Below, piece by piece: positions 1 through 10,263 of a stretch of DNA of 64,000 nt. Source of the DNA: Bacillus sp. JCM 19034 (GTDB lineage Bacteria > Bacillota > Bacilli > Bacillales > Bacillaceae_D); NCBI RefSeq assembly GCF_001310635.1, contig NZ_BAXR01000009.1:21687-85686 (forward strand). The letters are read 5' to 3'. Under the pieces are notes generated by a model. The model was given only the letters and a program-made list of their open reading frames with translations. It had not been told where the DNA came from and searched no databases. How positions within the stretch are numbered: the first letter of the stretch is position 1; every line of letters starts with the position of its first letter. Both the position numbers and the translations under genes were made by a program.

Positions 1-50
1 AGCCATCTTTTTATATCTGTGAAGCAGGAAATGGCGTTTCGGAAATTTAA
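1..50 (+). CDS. galK: Galactokinase, C-terminal end (partial)
   Basis: The first 50 bases read, in the frame starting at base 3, as a short C-terminal tail ending FYICEAGNGVSEI followed by TAA. This resembles the end of Bacillus-type GalK, and the next genes are galE and galT, so a galK end is expected. Galactokinase phosphorylates galactose to galactose-1-phosphate. Only about 15 codons are visible, so the identification rests mainly on context. Confidence 0.6.
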   Translation, partial: PSFYICEAGNGVSEI

Positions 51-77
51 AAATAGAGTGGCAAAGGAGGAACTACA

Positions 78-1064
78 ATGGCAATTTTAGTTGTTGGAGG
101 AGCAGGTTATATTGGAAGTCACACTGTTATGTATTTGCGTGAACAAGGTGAGGACGTTGTTATAATAGATAGTCTTGAAACAGGTCATAAAGAAGCTACA
201 TTAGGTGCAACATTCTATGAGGGCTCTACTGAGGATGAAGCAATTTTAGATGAAATTTTTTCGAAGCATGAGATAGACTCAGTCATTCACTTTGCAGCTT
301 ATTCATTAGTTGGCGAAAGTGTTGGAAATCCTTTAAAGTACTATGAAAATAATGTATTAGGGACTTATAAGCTCGTGAAGAAAATGCAGGAGCATGATGT
401 GTCACGCATAGTCTTCTCATCAACTGCAGCAACTTACGGTGAACCTGTTTCGATACCAATTAAAGAATCAGATCCGACTATTCCAACTAATCCATATGGA
501 GAGACGAAACTGGCCATTGAACGAATGTTGAAATGGTGTGACCAAGCATATGGACTAAGGTCGGTTTGCTTACGTTATTTTAATGCAGCTGGAGCTGACC
601 CAAATGGGAAGATTGGTGAGGATCATACACCTGAATCACATTTAATTCCAATTGTATTACAAGTTGCATTAGGGCAACGAGATCACGTGCAAATTTTTGG
701 AGATGATTATGATACAAAAGATGGTAGCTGTATACGTGATTACATCCATGTTCTAGATCTAGCTCAAGCTCATTACTTAGCCGTGCAATCTTTACGAGAA
801 AAATCCGAAAGTGCAATTTATAACTTAGGCAATGGTGCTGGATTTACGGTAAAAGAAGTGATTGAAACTTGTCGGGAAGTGACTGGTCAACCTATTCCTG
901 CACATGTAGCTTCAAGACGAGCAGGAGATCCAGCAACATTGATTGCTTCATCACAAAGAGCAAAAGAGGAATTAGGCTGGCAGCCAAAGTATCCTGCGTT
1001 AAAAGAAATTATTACACATGCTTGGAATTGGCACAAAGCTCATCCAAATGGTTTTAGTTCTTAA
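78..1064 (+). CDS. galE: UDP-glucose 4-epimerase
   Basis: GalE interconverts UDP-galactose and UDP-glucose in the cytoplasm, closing the Leloir pathway. The 328-residue product has the family's usual length. The NAD-binding GGAGYIGS motif lies at residues 7-14. The SSTAATYGEP segment at about 114-123 and the Y140xxxK144 pair (NPYGETK) form the short-chain dehydrogenase catalytic set. The start is fixed by a strong AAAGGAGG eight bases upstream of the ATG. The gene follows the galK end by 27 bases, so the two are probably cotranscribed, and a good terminator follows. No anomaly is seen. Confidence 0.97.
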   Translation: MAILVVGGAGYIGSHTVMYLREQGEDVVIIDSLETGHKEATLGATFYEGSTEDEAILDEIFSKHEIDSVIHFAAYSLVGESVGNPLKYYENNVLGTYKLVKKMQEHDVSRIVFSSTAATYGEPVSIPIKESDPTIPTNPYGETKLAIERMLKWCDQAYGLRSVCLRYFNAAGADPNGKIGEDHTPESHLIPIVLQVALGQRDHVQIFGDDYDTKDGSCIRDYIHVLDLAQAHYLAVQSLREKSESAIYNLGNGAGFTVKEVIETCREVTGQPIPAHVASRRAGDPATLIASSQRAKEELGWQPKYPALKEIITHAWNWHKAHPNGFSS

Positions 1065-1071
1065 TCTGAAC

Positions 1072-1120
1072 AAAAAGTTACCTCAGTAAATTGGTATAAC
1101 TGAGGTAACTTTTATTTTTT
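1072..1120 (+). terminator. Rho-independent terminator after galE
   Basis: A 13-bp inverted repeat (AAAGTTACCTCAG / CTGAGGTAACTTT) is followed by a T-rich tail. It ends the galK-galE transcript. Confidence 0.9.
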
Positions 1121-1153
1121 TAGAAAGACGTTCGATGTTTTTTAAAAAAGCAC

Positions 1154-1180
1154 TTGTAATTGGTAAGTTAATGGTATAAT
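1154..1180 (+). promoter_or_regulatory. Candidate sigma-A promoter for pgcA
   Basis: TTGTAA and a consensus TATAAT are separated by 15 bases, about 40 bases before the pgcA start. The spacer is short, so this is a moderate candidate. Confidence 0.4.
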
Positions 1181-1220
1181 AGTTGTTGGTTATGGATGAA
1201 ATTGTTGAGGAGGACCTGTT

Positions 1221-2956
1221 ATGAATTGGTATGAAAAATATGAACAGTGGGCAAGCTTCACAGATTTAGAAAATGATTTGAAACAGTCATTGGAGCAATT
1301 AAAAATCAGCCTGATTTACTAGAAGATAGCTTTTATAAAAATTTAGAGTTCGGGACAGGTGGGATGCGTGGAGAGATTGGTCCTGGTACGAACCGGATGA
1401 ATACATATACGATTCGCCGAGCGGCAGAAGGATTAGCGAGGTACATAGAATCACAAGGGAAAACAGCAAAAAAACGTGGAGTAGCCATTGCGTTTGATTC
1501 TAGACATAAGTCAAAAGAATTTGCGTTAGAAACGGCATTAACGTTGGGAAAGCACGGCATTCAAACGTATGTATTCGATGAATTGCGTCCTACGCCAGAG
1601 CTTTCTTTTGCTGTACGTTATTTACATGCTGCAGGGGGAGTTGTGATTACGGCAAGTCATAATCCACCTGAATACAATGGATTTAAAGTGTACGGTGACG
1701 ATGGTGGTCAGCTTCCTCCAGGTCCTGCAGAAGAACTAGTTCAGTATGTGAATTCGGTAGAGAATGAGTTGGAAATTTCCGTTGCTAATGAAAGTGAATT
1801 AAAGGACAGTCAATTATTGAAATTTGTATCTGAAGAGATCGATGAAGCGTATAATAAGGCACTTTCCTCTATTCTTATTCAAAAAAGCTTAAGCAAAGAA
1901 GCAGGTCGTGATGTGAAGATTGTTTTTACACCATTACATGGTGCGGCAAATCTTCCGGTTAGACGTGCGTTAGAAAGTAATGGATTTACAAATGTAATAA
2001 CTGTATCAGAACAAGAGTTGCCAGATCCAAACTTTTCAACGGTAGGCTCGCCTAATCCAGAAGAACATGCTGCATTCAAGCTGGCAATTGAGCTAGGAGA
2101 AAAGGAAAATGCGGACGTATTATTAGCAACGGATCCAGACGGGGACCGTGTTGGTGTAGCTGTTAGAAATCACGAAGGAGAGTTTGTAGTTCTAACTGGA
2201 AACCAGACCGGAGCTCTTATGTTAGATTACATCTTAACAGAAAAGCAACGTCAACAATCGTTACCTGAAAATGGTGTTGTATTAAAAACAATCGTCACTT
2301 CTGAAATTGGCCGTGCGATAGCAGATCGTTTCAAAATGACGTCAGTAGATACGTTAACTGGCTTTAAATTTATTGGTGAGAAAATCAAACAGTATGAACA
2401 GTCAGGAGAACATCAATTTTTATTTGGGTATGAGGAGAGCTACGGCTATTTAATTGGTGACTTTGTCCGCGATAAAGATGCTGTGCAAGCGTGCTTATTT
2501 GCTGCAGAGCTAACTGCTTATTACAAAACGAGAGAACTGACATTATATGATGGATTATTAGAAGTGTTTGATAAATACGGATACTATCAAGAAGGTTTAG
2601 AATCACTTACACTAAAAGGGAAGGCGGGTGTTGAAAAAATTCAGCATATTTTAGCGACCTTCCGTAGTGAACCACAGACGGTTATCGGTGGTGAAAAGGT
2701 CGTAACAGTTGAAGATTATCAAACGAGTATCGCGACACACTTAGAAACAGGTCAAACGAATGAAATTACGTTACCTAAATCAAATGTTTTAAAATATAAG
2801 CTTGCTGATCAGTCTTGGTTCTGTATTCGTCCGTCTGGAACTGAGCCAAAAGTGAAATTTTATTTTGGTGTCAACAAAGGAACGTTAGAAGAGAGTCAAA
2901 AAGCGTTACAATCATTAAGAACAAATGTTATGGCGAAAGTTCAATCACTTGTATAA
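1221..2956 (+). CDS. pgcA: Alpha-phosphoglucomutase, frame broken near the N-terminus
   Basis: PgcA interconverts glucose-6-phosphate and glucose-1-phosphate, linking the Leloir products to glycolysis and glucolipid or wall synthesis. The ATG at 1221 follows GAGGAGG. Its frame stops after 34 codons, but one extra A in the A run at 1301-1305 joins it to the main frame and gives about 578 residues, the usual family length. Restored motifs are the phosphoserine loop [11 protein letters not shown] (serine near residue 146), the metal loop DPDGDRVG, the sugar loop FGYEESYGY and the phosphate loop RPSGTEPK. All catalytic parts are intact, so the break looks like a sequencing deletion. If it is real, only a truncated protein from 1364 would be made, without its N-terminus. 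Confidence 0.9.
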
Positions 2957-2963
2957 AGTGTTA

Positions 2964-3000
2964 AGTCTGCAAAGATCGTATTCTTTGCAGGCTTTTTTTA
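2964..3000 (+). terminator. Terminator after pgcA
   Basis: The inverted repeat CTGCAAAGA / TCTTTGCAG is followed by GGCTTTTTTT. Confidence 0.9.
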
Positions 3001-3016
3001 TAAAGGATCTAAAAAG

Positions 3017-3148
3017 GTGAAGGCGAATTCGCAGGTGGCATCGGTTCAGTTTGTTACACGCATTAATGAAATTAGTAAAGCTTCAAAAATTGCAACATCA
3101 TTTCCTAAGGAAACTTTATTAAATAAATTTACTAACTTCTATGTTTAG
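3017..3148 (+). other. Short unassigned reading frame between pgcA and galT
   Basis: A GTG-initiated frame of 43 codons runs between the pgcA terminator and galT. It has no convincing ribosome binding site. The stretch ASVQFVTRINEI is faintly like the first helix region of HPr-family phosphocarriers. It may be a gene remnant or chance, and I cannot assign a function. Confidence 0.2.
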
Positions 3149-3198
3149 TGTAAACTGAAGATGTGTATCTGATACTAAGATAACGAAAGGATGCGTGA

Positions 3199-4728
3199 AT
3201 GATGAGCATTCATATGCAGATTGAGCGTTTAATTCAATATGGAGTACAAAAGGGTTTAGTAGAAAAAGAGGATGTTATTTGGACACGAAATCAATTATTG
3301 AATATTTTGTCATTGGATGCAGCTGAGGAAGTGACTGTAGCAGAAGAATGTTTAAATACACCTGTTACGATTTTAAACAATATTTTAGATTGGGCTGCAA
3401 AAGAGAAACAGCTTGAATCCAATTCCGTTGCGTACCGTGATCTTCTTGATACTGAATTGATGGGGGCTTTAACAAAACGTCCTTCTGAAGTAATTCGCAG
3501 CTTTTTTACTAAATATGAAGATGAAGGGCCGGATGCTGCAACAAACTATTTATATCAATTATGTAAAGACGTTCATTATATCCGGACAGATCGTATTGCA
3601 AAGAATGAGCATTGGTATGCGAATACGAATTATGGCGAGCTAGAAATCACGATTAATTTATCGAAGCCTGAGAAAGATCCGAAGGCAATTGCAGCTGCAA
3701 AAAAGCTTGAAAGCAATCATTATCCTAATTGTTTATTATGTGTTGAAAATGTAGGTTATCACGGACGAATTAATCATCCAGCACGACAAAATTTGCGAAC
3801 AATACCAATTAAACTGAATAATGAAAATTGGCATATCCAATTTTCACCGTATGTGTATTATAACGAGCATGCAATTGTTCTAAAAGAAAAACATGAGCCA
3901 ATGAAGATAAGCCATTTATCGTTTCAACGTCTTCTTGATTTTGTTGAACAGTTCCCTCATTATTTCTTAGGATCCAATGCTGACTTGCCAATCGTTGGAG
4001 GTTCAATTTTAAGTCATGATCATTTCCAAGGTGGAGCACATGATTTTCCGATGGCAAAAGCAGATATGGAAGAGTTATTTTCATTTGAACGTTTTCCTTC
4101 AGTACAAGCGGGAATCGTGAAATGGCCCATGTCGGTATTACGATTACAGTCGAAAAATAAGGCAGAATTAGTACATGCTGCTGATTTTATTCTACAAGCT
4201 TGGCGTTCATATGAAGATCCAAAAGTAGATGTGTTAGCGTATACTGGTGATATACCACATAATACAATTACACCGATTGCCCGTATGAGGGGAGATTTAT
4301 TTGAATTAGATTTAGTACTCCGCAATAATCGGACAACGGATCAGCATCCTGATGGTGTATTTCATCCTCATCAGCACGTTCACCATATAAAGAAAGAAAA
4401 TATTGGGCTAATTGAAGTAATGGGGTTAGCTGTTCTCCCTGGACGTTTGAAAACGGAACTAAAGCAAGTTGCACACTATATCGCAGCGAGAGAACGCGGT
4501 GAAGCTGTAACGGCAATAGATGAAATTAAGCAACACTTAAAATGGGCTGAACAGGTAATGAGTAAACACACTTATATATCAGAAGAGTCATTTGAACAAC
4601 TATTACGTCATGAGCTCGGTTCAGTATTTTTAGAAATTTTACATCATGCAGGTGTTTTTAAGCGTGATGAGGTTGGGAAAGCGGCGTTTCTTCGCTTTGC
4701 TTCTCACATTGGAGCGATGAGAGCATAA
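3199..4728 (+). CDS. galT: UDP-glucose--hexose-1-phosphate uridylyltransferase (Bacillus-type GalT)
   Basis: GalT transfers UMP from UDP-glucose to galactose-1-phosphate. The 509-residue product has the length of the long Firmicute class, which differs in sequence from E. coli GalT. Visible family features include the PNCLLCVENVGYHGR segment at about 176-190 and the histidine cluster FHPHQHVHH near residue 388. The start is taken at the first of two adjacent ATGs (3199 and 3202), with GAAAGGA upstream. It lies apart from galK-galE, separated by pgcA and a terminator, so it probably has its own promoter, which I could not locate with confidence. Confidence 0.95.
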   Translation: MMSIHMQIERLIQYGVQKGLVEKEDVIWTRNQLLNILSLDAAEEVTVAEECLNTPVTILNNILDWAAKEKQLESNSVAYRDLLDTELMGALTKRPSEVIRSFFTKYEDEGPDAATNYLYQLCKDVHYIRTDRIAKNEHWYANTNYGELEITINLSKPEKDPKAIAAAKKLESNHYPNCLLCVENVGYHGRINHPARQNLRTIPIKLNNENWHIQFSPYVYYNEHAIVLKEKHEPMKISHLSFQRLLDFVEQFPHYFLGSNADLPIVGGSILSHDHFQGGAHDFPMAKADMEELFSFERFPSVQAGIVKWPMSVLRLQSKNKAELVHAADFILQAWRSYEDPKVDVLAYTGDIPHNTITPIARMRGDLFELDLVLRNNRTTDQHPDGVFHPHQHVHHIKKENIGLIEVMGLAVLPGRLKTELKQVAHYIAARERGEAVTAIDEIKQHLKWAEQVMSKHTYISEESFEQLLRHELGSVFLEILHHAGVFKRDEVGKAAFLRFASHIGAMRA

Positions 4729-4801
4729 CAGGATAACACATGATTTCCCTCTTTCAATCATATAAAAATAAGAGAGCACGTATTGAAGGAGGGAATCTAT
4801 A

Positions 4802-6209
4802 ATGTCGCTAATCGAAAAGGAACTAGAATATGCGATTTCGGAGATTACGGAAATTGCTGATGGATTTGGGCTAGATTTTTATGAAATGAGATATGAAATT
4901 TGTCCAGCCGATATTATTTATACATTTGGTGCTTATGGTATGCCTACAAGATATAGTCATTGGTCTTTTGGTAAACAGTATCATAAGATGAAGCTCCAAT
5001 ATGATCTAGGTTTAAGTAAGATTTATGAGCTTGTTATTAATTCTGATCCTTGTTATGCCTTTCTGTTAGATAGCAATACGTTAATACAGAATAAATTGAT
5101 CGTTGCCCACGTACTTGCACATTGTGATTTCTTTAAAAATAATGTCCGGTTTTCAAATACTAGGCGGGACATGGTTGAAAGTATGAGTGCAACAGCTGAG
5201 CGAATTGCCAATTATGAACATCAATACGGTAAAGAAGAGGTAGAACGCTTTTTAGATGCAGTGTTAGCCATTCAAGAGCATATTGACCCAAGCCTTGTTC
5301 GACCAAAGTTACAATGGTCAAAAAATGACCCAGAAGAAGATGAAGTAGTACAACGAAAACGTTCGGAGTATGAAGATTTATGGGATTTGGATGAAAAGAA
5401 AGACGCGGAAAAACCTAAGACAAAAAAGTCATTCCCACCAAAACCAGAAAAGGACTTATTATTATTTATTGAAGAATATAGTCGGGAGCTTGAACCTTGG
5501 CAACGTGATGTGTTAACGATGATGCGTGAAGAAATGCTCTATTTTTGGCCGCAGCTTGAGACGAAAATCATGAATGAGGGTTGGGCTTCTTATTGGCATG
5601 CTCGTATACTACGCAAAATGGATTTAACGAGTGAAGAGACAATTGAATTTGCTAAACTAAATGCTGGAGTGATTCAACCTTCAAAAACAACGATTAATCC
5701 CTATTATTTAGGACTGAAAATTCGAAGATATCGAAAAACAATATGATAACCCAACGAAGGATATGAAAGACAGACAAGGAATAAAGCACGGGAGCGGCAG
5801 GGAAAAAATCTTTGAAGTTCGAGAGATTGAATCGGATATTTCATTTATACGAAATTATTTAACGAAGGATCTTGTTATGAATGAAGATATGTACTTATTT
5901 CAAAAGCAAGGAAATGAGTATAAAATAGTCGATAAAGAATGGGAGCACATTCGTGACCAACTTGTTCTTTCTCGAGTAAACGGCGGTTTTCCGTATTTAG
6001 TTGTAACAAATGGTGATTATATGAAAAACGGCGAACTGTATATTACACACCGATATGAAGGAACAGAGCTAGATGTTAGCTATTTAGAAAAAGTACTCCC
6101 ATATATTTATCAACTTTGGGGAAGGACGGTTCACTTGGAAACGAAAGTGAATCATAAAGCGATTACATTTGTTTATGATGGAAATAAGGTTCACCGTAAA
6201 TATTTATAA
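4802..6209 (+). CDS. spoVR: SpoVR family sporulation protein, frame broken at about 5717
   Basis: SpoVR is a cytoplasmic protein needed for proper spore cortex formation in B. subtilis; its chemistry is not established. The first frame gives 314 residues ([24 protein letters not shown] and [16 protein letters not shown] are family hallmarks). The second gives the C-terminal part ([20 protein letters not shown]). They join at AAAATTC near 5717, either by adding two bases or by removing one. The restored protein is about 469 residues, matching the usual 468 or so. Both halves are well conserved, so I favour a sequencing error. A GGAGGG precedes the ATG. Confidence 0.92.
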
Positions 6210-6232
6210 TGATGGTATCGTTCTAGAGTGAT

Positions 6233-6261
6233 TCCCACTGCTTGAGCTTCCCGCAGTGGGA
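6233..6261 (+). terminator. Hairpin after spoVR, weak terminator
   Basis: A nine-base inverted repeat (TCCCACTGC / GCAGTGGGA) lies just after spoVR, but no T run follows. It may end spoVR transcription inefficiently. Confidence 0.4.
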
Positions 6262-6342
6262 CAATTGCTGTTTAATCACATATGGATGGTTTACGAGGGG
6301 TAAACATTTTACTAAAAAAATTGAAAACGTTTTATTTATTTA

Positions 6343-6372
6343 TTGACTTCTAGATTGTACTAGGTTTAATAT
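6343..6372 (+). promoter_or_regulatory. Candidate sigma-A promoter for the bmrCD-like operon
   Basis: TTGACT and TAATAT are spaced by 18 bases, about 80 bases upstream of the first ABC gene. Confidence 0.5.
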
Positions 6373-6454
6373 AGTGTTTAGTTTCATAAAATCATTCGAG
6401 ACTCTAAATAATTTCATAGAGTTATAGAATGTACATATTATGAGGTGAGGAAAA

Positions 6455-8212
6455 ATGGATACATTTAAACGTTTGAAGGAATTTTATTGGCCATTTAGAT
6501 CATTGTTCATATTGTCGTTATTGGCATTAGTTGTTGTGACAATTATGACAGTTTTGTATCCGATGATTTTAGCGTTCACTATTGATGAAGCAATTGAAAA
6601 TGGTCGATTTGAATTAATTCCGTATTTGGCATTAGCGATTATGGGGACGATGATTATAAAAGGTGGTGCTGTTTACGTTCATCAATATTTAGGGGACTTA
6701 TTTGGCATTAAGGCGGTTCGCAAATTACGCGATACGCTATATGAAAAACTACAATATTTACCGTTCCGCTATTATGATAATGCTAAAACCGGTGATTTAA
6801 TGTCACGTTTAACAGCAGATGTCGAGGCTTTTCGTTTTTTCTTGTCATTTGGCTGTGCTCAAGCATTAAATATTATATTACTCGTTGGCTTCAGTATGTC
6901 TGTTATGTTTTATTACTCCGTTCCACTAACTCTCGTTTCGATGGTTACACTCCCTTTTCTTGTTATTAGTGTATTGAAATTTGATAAGCGTATTCATCCA
7001 GGATTTCGTGGAATTCGTAAATCATTAGCACGTCTTAACACTAAAGTTCAAGAAAATGTAAGTGGTATGAACACAGTTAAAGCGTTATCACAAGAAGACG
7101 AAGAAATTAGTCGCTTTGCTGATTCGAACGAGGATTATCTTAAAAAGCATATTGATTTATCAAAAATATGGGGTCGCTATTTTCCTCTTATGGAGTTTCT
7201 CGGTAATTTATCTGCTGTTATCTTATTAGCATATGGTGGATATTTGGCCATCCAAGGAAGTATACAAATTGGTCAACTAATTGCCTTTTTTAGTTTAGTT
7301 TGGTTTATCATTGGACCAATTATGCAATTAGGGTTTATTGTAAATATGTTTTCACAATCGAAAGCATCTGGTGAACGTTTGATTGAAGTTTTAGAGGAAC
7401 CAGTGCGACCGGATGATGCAAAGGAAAATGTCTTGAAAGAGAAAGAAGATTTTGTTGGTGAAGTTATTTTTAACAACGTTTCACTAACATACGGTTCTAA
7501 GCAACAACAAGCACTAAAGGATATTTCATTTGAAGCAACAAAAGGTAAAACAGTTGGATTAGTAGGAGCAACAGGGTCTGGGAAGTCAAGCATTATCCAA
7601 TTAATTACACGTTTTTACGAACGAAGCTCTGGCGAGATTTTGATCGATGGCCGTCCAATTGAAGATTATAAATTACAAGAATTGCGTGAACAGATTGGAG
7701 CAGTATTGCAAGAAACGTTTCTATTTTCGTCAACGATTCGCGATAACATTGCTTACGGGCGTCCATCTGCAACGATGGAAGAGATTATTGATGCAGCTAA
7801 ACGTGCAGATGCCCATGAATTTATTTCAGAGTTACCAGACGGCTATGATACCGTCTTAGGAGAACGTGGTCTAGGGTTATCTGGAGGTCAAAAGCAACGG
7901 ATTGCGATTGCTCGTTCAATTATTATGGATCCACGAATTTTAATACTTGATGATGCAACGAGTGCTGTTGATATGCAAACAGAGGTTAAAATACAACGTG
8001 CTTTTCAAGAAGTCATGGAAGGAAGAACGACATTTATTATTGCTCACCGTATCTCGTCCGTAAAGCATGCTGATGAAATTCTCGTCTTGGATCAGGGTGA
8101 AATTATTGAGAGGGGTACACATGATGAATTACTAGCATTAGAAAATGGGCAGTACCGACGTATTTATGATATTCAAAACCAAGATCAGGAATATGTTCTA
8201 CAACAAGCATGA
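6455..8212 (+). CDS. bmrC: Multidrug ABC exporter half-transporter, BmrC type
   Basis: This is one half of a heterodimeric drug exporter in the cytoplasmic membrane, 585 residues, the same length as B. subtilis BmrC (YheI). Residues 1-320 form the six-helix exporter domain. The nucleotide-binding domain has Walker A GATGSGKSS, a canonical signature LSGGQ and a Walker B LILDDATSAVD. The Walker B catalytic position is Asp instead of Glu, as in the degenerate site of BmrC. The ATG follows GAGGTGAGG. The partner gene follows directly and overlaps or nearly overlaps the stop codon. Drug specificity cannot be read from the sequence. Confidence 0.9.
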   Translation: MDTFKRLKEFYWPFRSLFILSLLALVVVTIMTVLYPMILAFTIDEAIENGRFELIPYLALAIMGTMIIKGGAVYVHQYLGDLFGIKAVRKLRDTLYEKLQYLPFRYYDNAKTGDLMSRLTADVEAFRFFLSFGCAQALNIILLVGFSMSVMFYYSVPLTLVSMVTLPFLVISVLKFDKRIHPGFRGIRKSLARLNTKVQENVSGMNTVKALSQEDEEISRFADSNEDYLKKHIDLSKIWGRYFPLMEFLGNLSAVILLAYGGYLAIQGSIQIGQLIAFFSLVWFIIGPIMQLGFIVNMFSQSKASGERLIEVLEEPVRPDDAKENVLKEKEDFVGEVIFNNVSLTYGSKQQQALKDISFEATKGKTVGLVGATGSGKSSIIQLITRFYERSSGEILIDGRPIEDYKLQELREQIGAVLQETFLFSSTIRDNIAYGRPSATMEEIIDAAKRADAHEFISELPDGYDTVLGERGLGLSGGQKQRIAIARSIIMDPRILILDDATSAVDMQTEVKIQRAFQEVMEGRTTFIIAHRISSVKHADEILVLDQGEIIERGTHDELLALENGQYRRIYDIQNQDQEYVLQQA

Positions 8213-8226
8213 AAGGGGGAGCAGCG

Positions 8227-10064
8227 ATGAGCCAAGCACATACTGAAACAACACGTACTCAATCACAAAAGAGATCACGATTTCACTATACTGTTGAACA
8301 AATCATTGATAAGCCATTTAATTGGAAGCAAATGCTCCGGTTATTAGGTTATATGAAGCCTTATGCAAAAAGTTACCTACCTAAAACGATTATTGCCATG
8401 CTTATTGTTAGTGCAGTACGCTTAGCCGCACCGATTTTATCGGTTGGTCTATCGATTATGCAATTGCTCCTGGTGATATGTCATTAATGGTTACTATCGC
8501 ACTAACTGTACTAGTTATGTATGTTGCGTCATGGTTAGCGAATGTGTTCCGCATTCGTTGGATGAATGAGTTAGGACAGCATATGATTTACGACATTCGT
8601 AGAGCACTATTTAATCATATTCAACGATTATCTCATCGTTTCTTTGACCAACGTTCGGCAGGCTCGATATTAGTTCGAGTTATTAACGATGTCAATTCAA
8701 TGCAAGACCTTTTTACAAATGGTGTCGTTAACTTAATTATGGACATCGCCATGCTTATCGGGATCGTCGTGATTTTATTTTCATTAAGTCCAGAACTTGC
8801 AATTTTAGTATTAATTATTGTACCGATCATGTTTTTTATTTCAACAAAACTGAGAAAAGACATTCGACGTTCTTGGCAAAAGGTCCGTATTCGTCAATCT
8901 AAATTAAATTCTCATTTAAATGAGAGCATTCAAGGTATCCGTGTCACTCAGGCATATGCACAAGAGCATGAGAATATGGAGTTCTTTGATGGGGTCAACA
9001 CTGATAACTATGAAAGCTGGAGAGAAGCAACGAAAAAAAATGCGATCTTTCGTCCATTTGTTGAATTGGCTGGAGCAATTGGAACCGTTATTTTAATTTG
9101 GTACGGTGCTTATTTGCTACAGTCTGATACGAGCACACTCACACTTGGTATATTCGTTTCCTTTGCTTTCTATTTAGGGATGTTCTGGGAGCCGATTTCC
9201 CGTTTAGGTCAAGTGTATAATCAATTGTTAGTCGGTATGGCTTCGTCAGAGAGAATCTTTGAATTTTTAGATGAGAGACCTTCTGTTCCTGAAAAGGATG
9301 ATGCTGTTGTGTTACCTAGCGTTAAAGGAGAAGTGATCTTTGAAGGAGTTGAATTCTCTTATGACGAGAAGAGAAAGGCATTGCACCGAATCGATTTAAC
9401 TTTTAATGCTGGTGAGACGATTGCACTTGTCGGCCATACCGGATCAGGTAAGTCAACGATCGTTAATTTAATAAGTCGTTTTTACGACCCAACGAGCGGA
9501 AGAGTCTTGCTTGATGGTGTTGATTTACGCGATTTGAAGCTGGATGATTTACGAAAGCATGTTAGTTACGTCCTCCAAGATACATTTATCTTTTCAGGGA
9601 CAATAATGGAAAATATACGTTTTGGAAGACCTCAAGCAACCGATGAAGAAGTGAAACATGCTGCTCAAGCTATTGGAGCACATGATTTTATCATGAAGCT
9701 TGAAGATGGATATAATACGGAAGTAGAGGAAAAAGGAAGCGTGCTTTCTGTTGGTGAACGGCAATTATTATCGTTTGCCCGGGCATTGCTTGCAGATCCG
9801 AAAATTTTAATTCTCGACGAAGCGACTGCAAGCATTGACACTGAAACAGAATTAAAAATTCAAGAAGGACTGAAAAAACTGTTGGCTGGGCGAACTGCTA
9901 TTATGATTGCACATCGCTTATCAACGATTCGTGACGCAGATAATATTATCGTCCTGGAGCACGGACGGATTTTAGAACAAGGAACACATGAACAATTAAT
10001 GGATTCCCGTGGTGCATATTACCATTTAGTGAAATCACAATACGCTGCGATGATGGAAAAATAA
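8227..10064 (+). CDS. bmrD: Multidrug ABC exporter half-transporter, BmrD type, frame broken at about 8450
   Basis: This is the second half of the exporter, paired with the preceding gene. The first frame covers an N-terminal extension (RSRFHYTVEQIIDKPFNWK) and the first helix. One missing base near 8450 (GGTCTATCG) disconnects it from the remaining 528 residues. Restored length is about 612 residues. The ATPase domain has Walker A GHTGSGKST and Walker B LILDEATASID with the catalytic Glu, but its signature reads LSVGE instead of LSGGQ. The pair therefore has one complete and one degenerate ATP site, as in BmrCD. The start at 8227 is chosen for GGGGGAG upstream; an in-frame ATG at 8209 overlaps the bmrC stop. 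Confidence 0.88.
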
Positions 10065-10079
10065 TGAGGCAATATATAA

Positions 10080-10116
10080 GAAAGAGAATAGTGAAAATGC
10101 TATTCTCTTTTCTTTT
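10080..10116 (+). terminator. Terminator after bmrD
   Basis: The inverted repeat AGAGAATAG / CTATTCTCT is followed by TTTCTTTT. Confidence 0.88.
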
Positions 10117-10190
10117 ATAGTACGGATAATCGTCTATATACACATAAGGTAGTACGTTTTTGAAAAAGCCATTTGCTTAATTTTATTTCG

Positions 10191-10218
10191 TTGACTTTCC
10201 AAAGGAATAAGGTAGTAT
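10191..10218 (+). promoter_or_regulatory. Candidate sigma-A promoter for the aminotransferase
   Basis: TTGACT is followed after 16 bases by TAGTAT. An alternative -10, TATATA, lies three bases further on. Confidence 0.5.
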
Positions 10219-10263
10219 ATATATATAATATTCAAAATTTTATTACAAATTGAGGTGCGTTAG

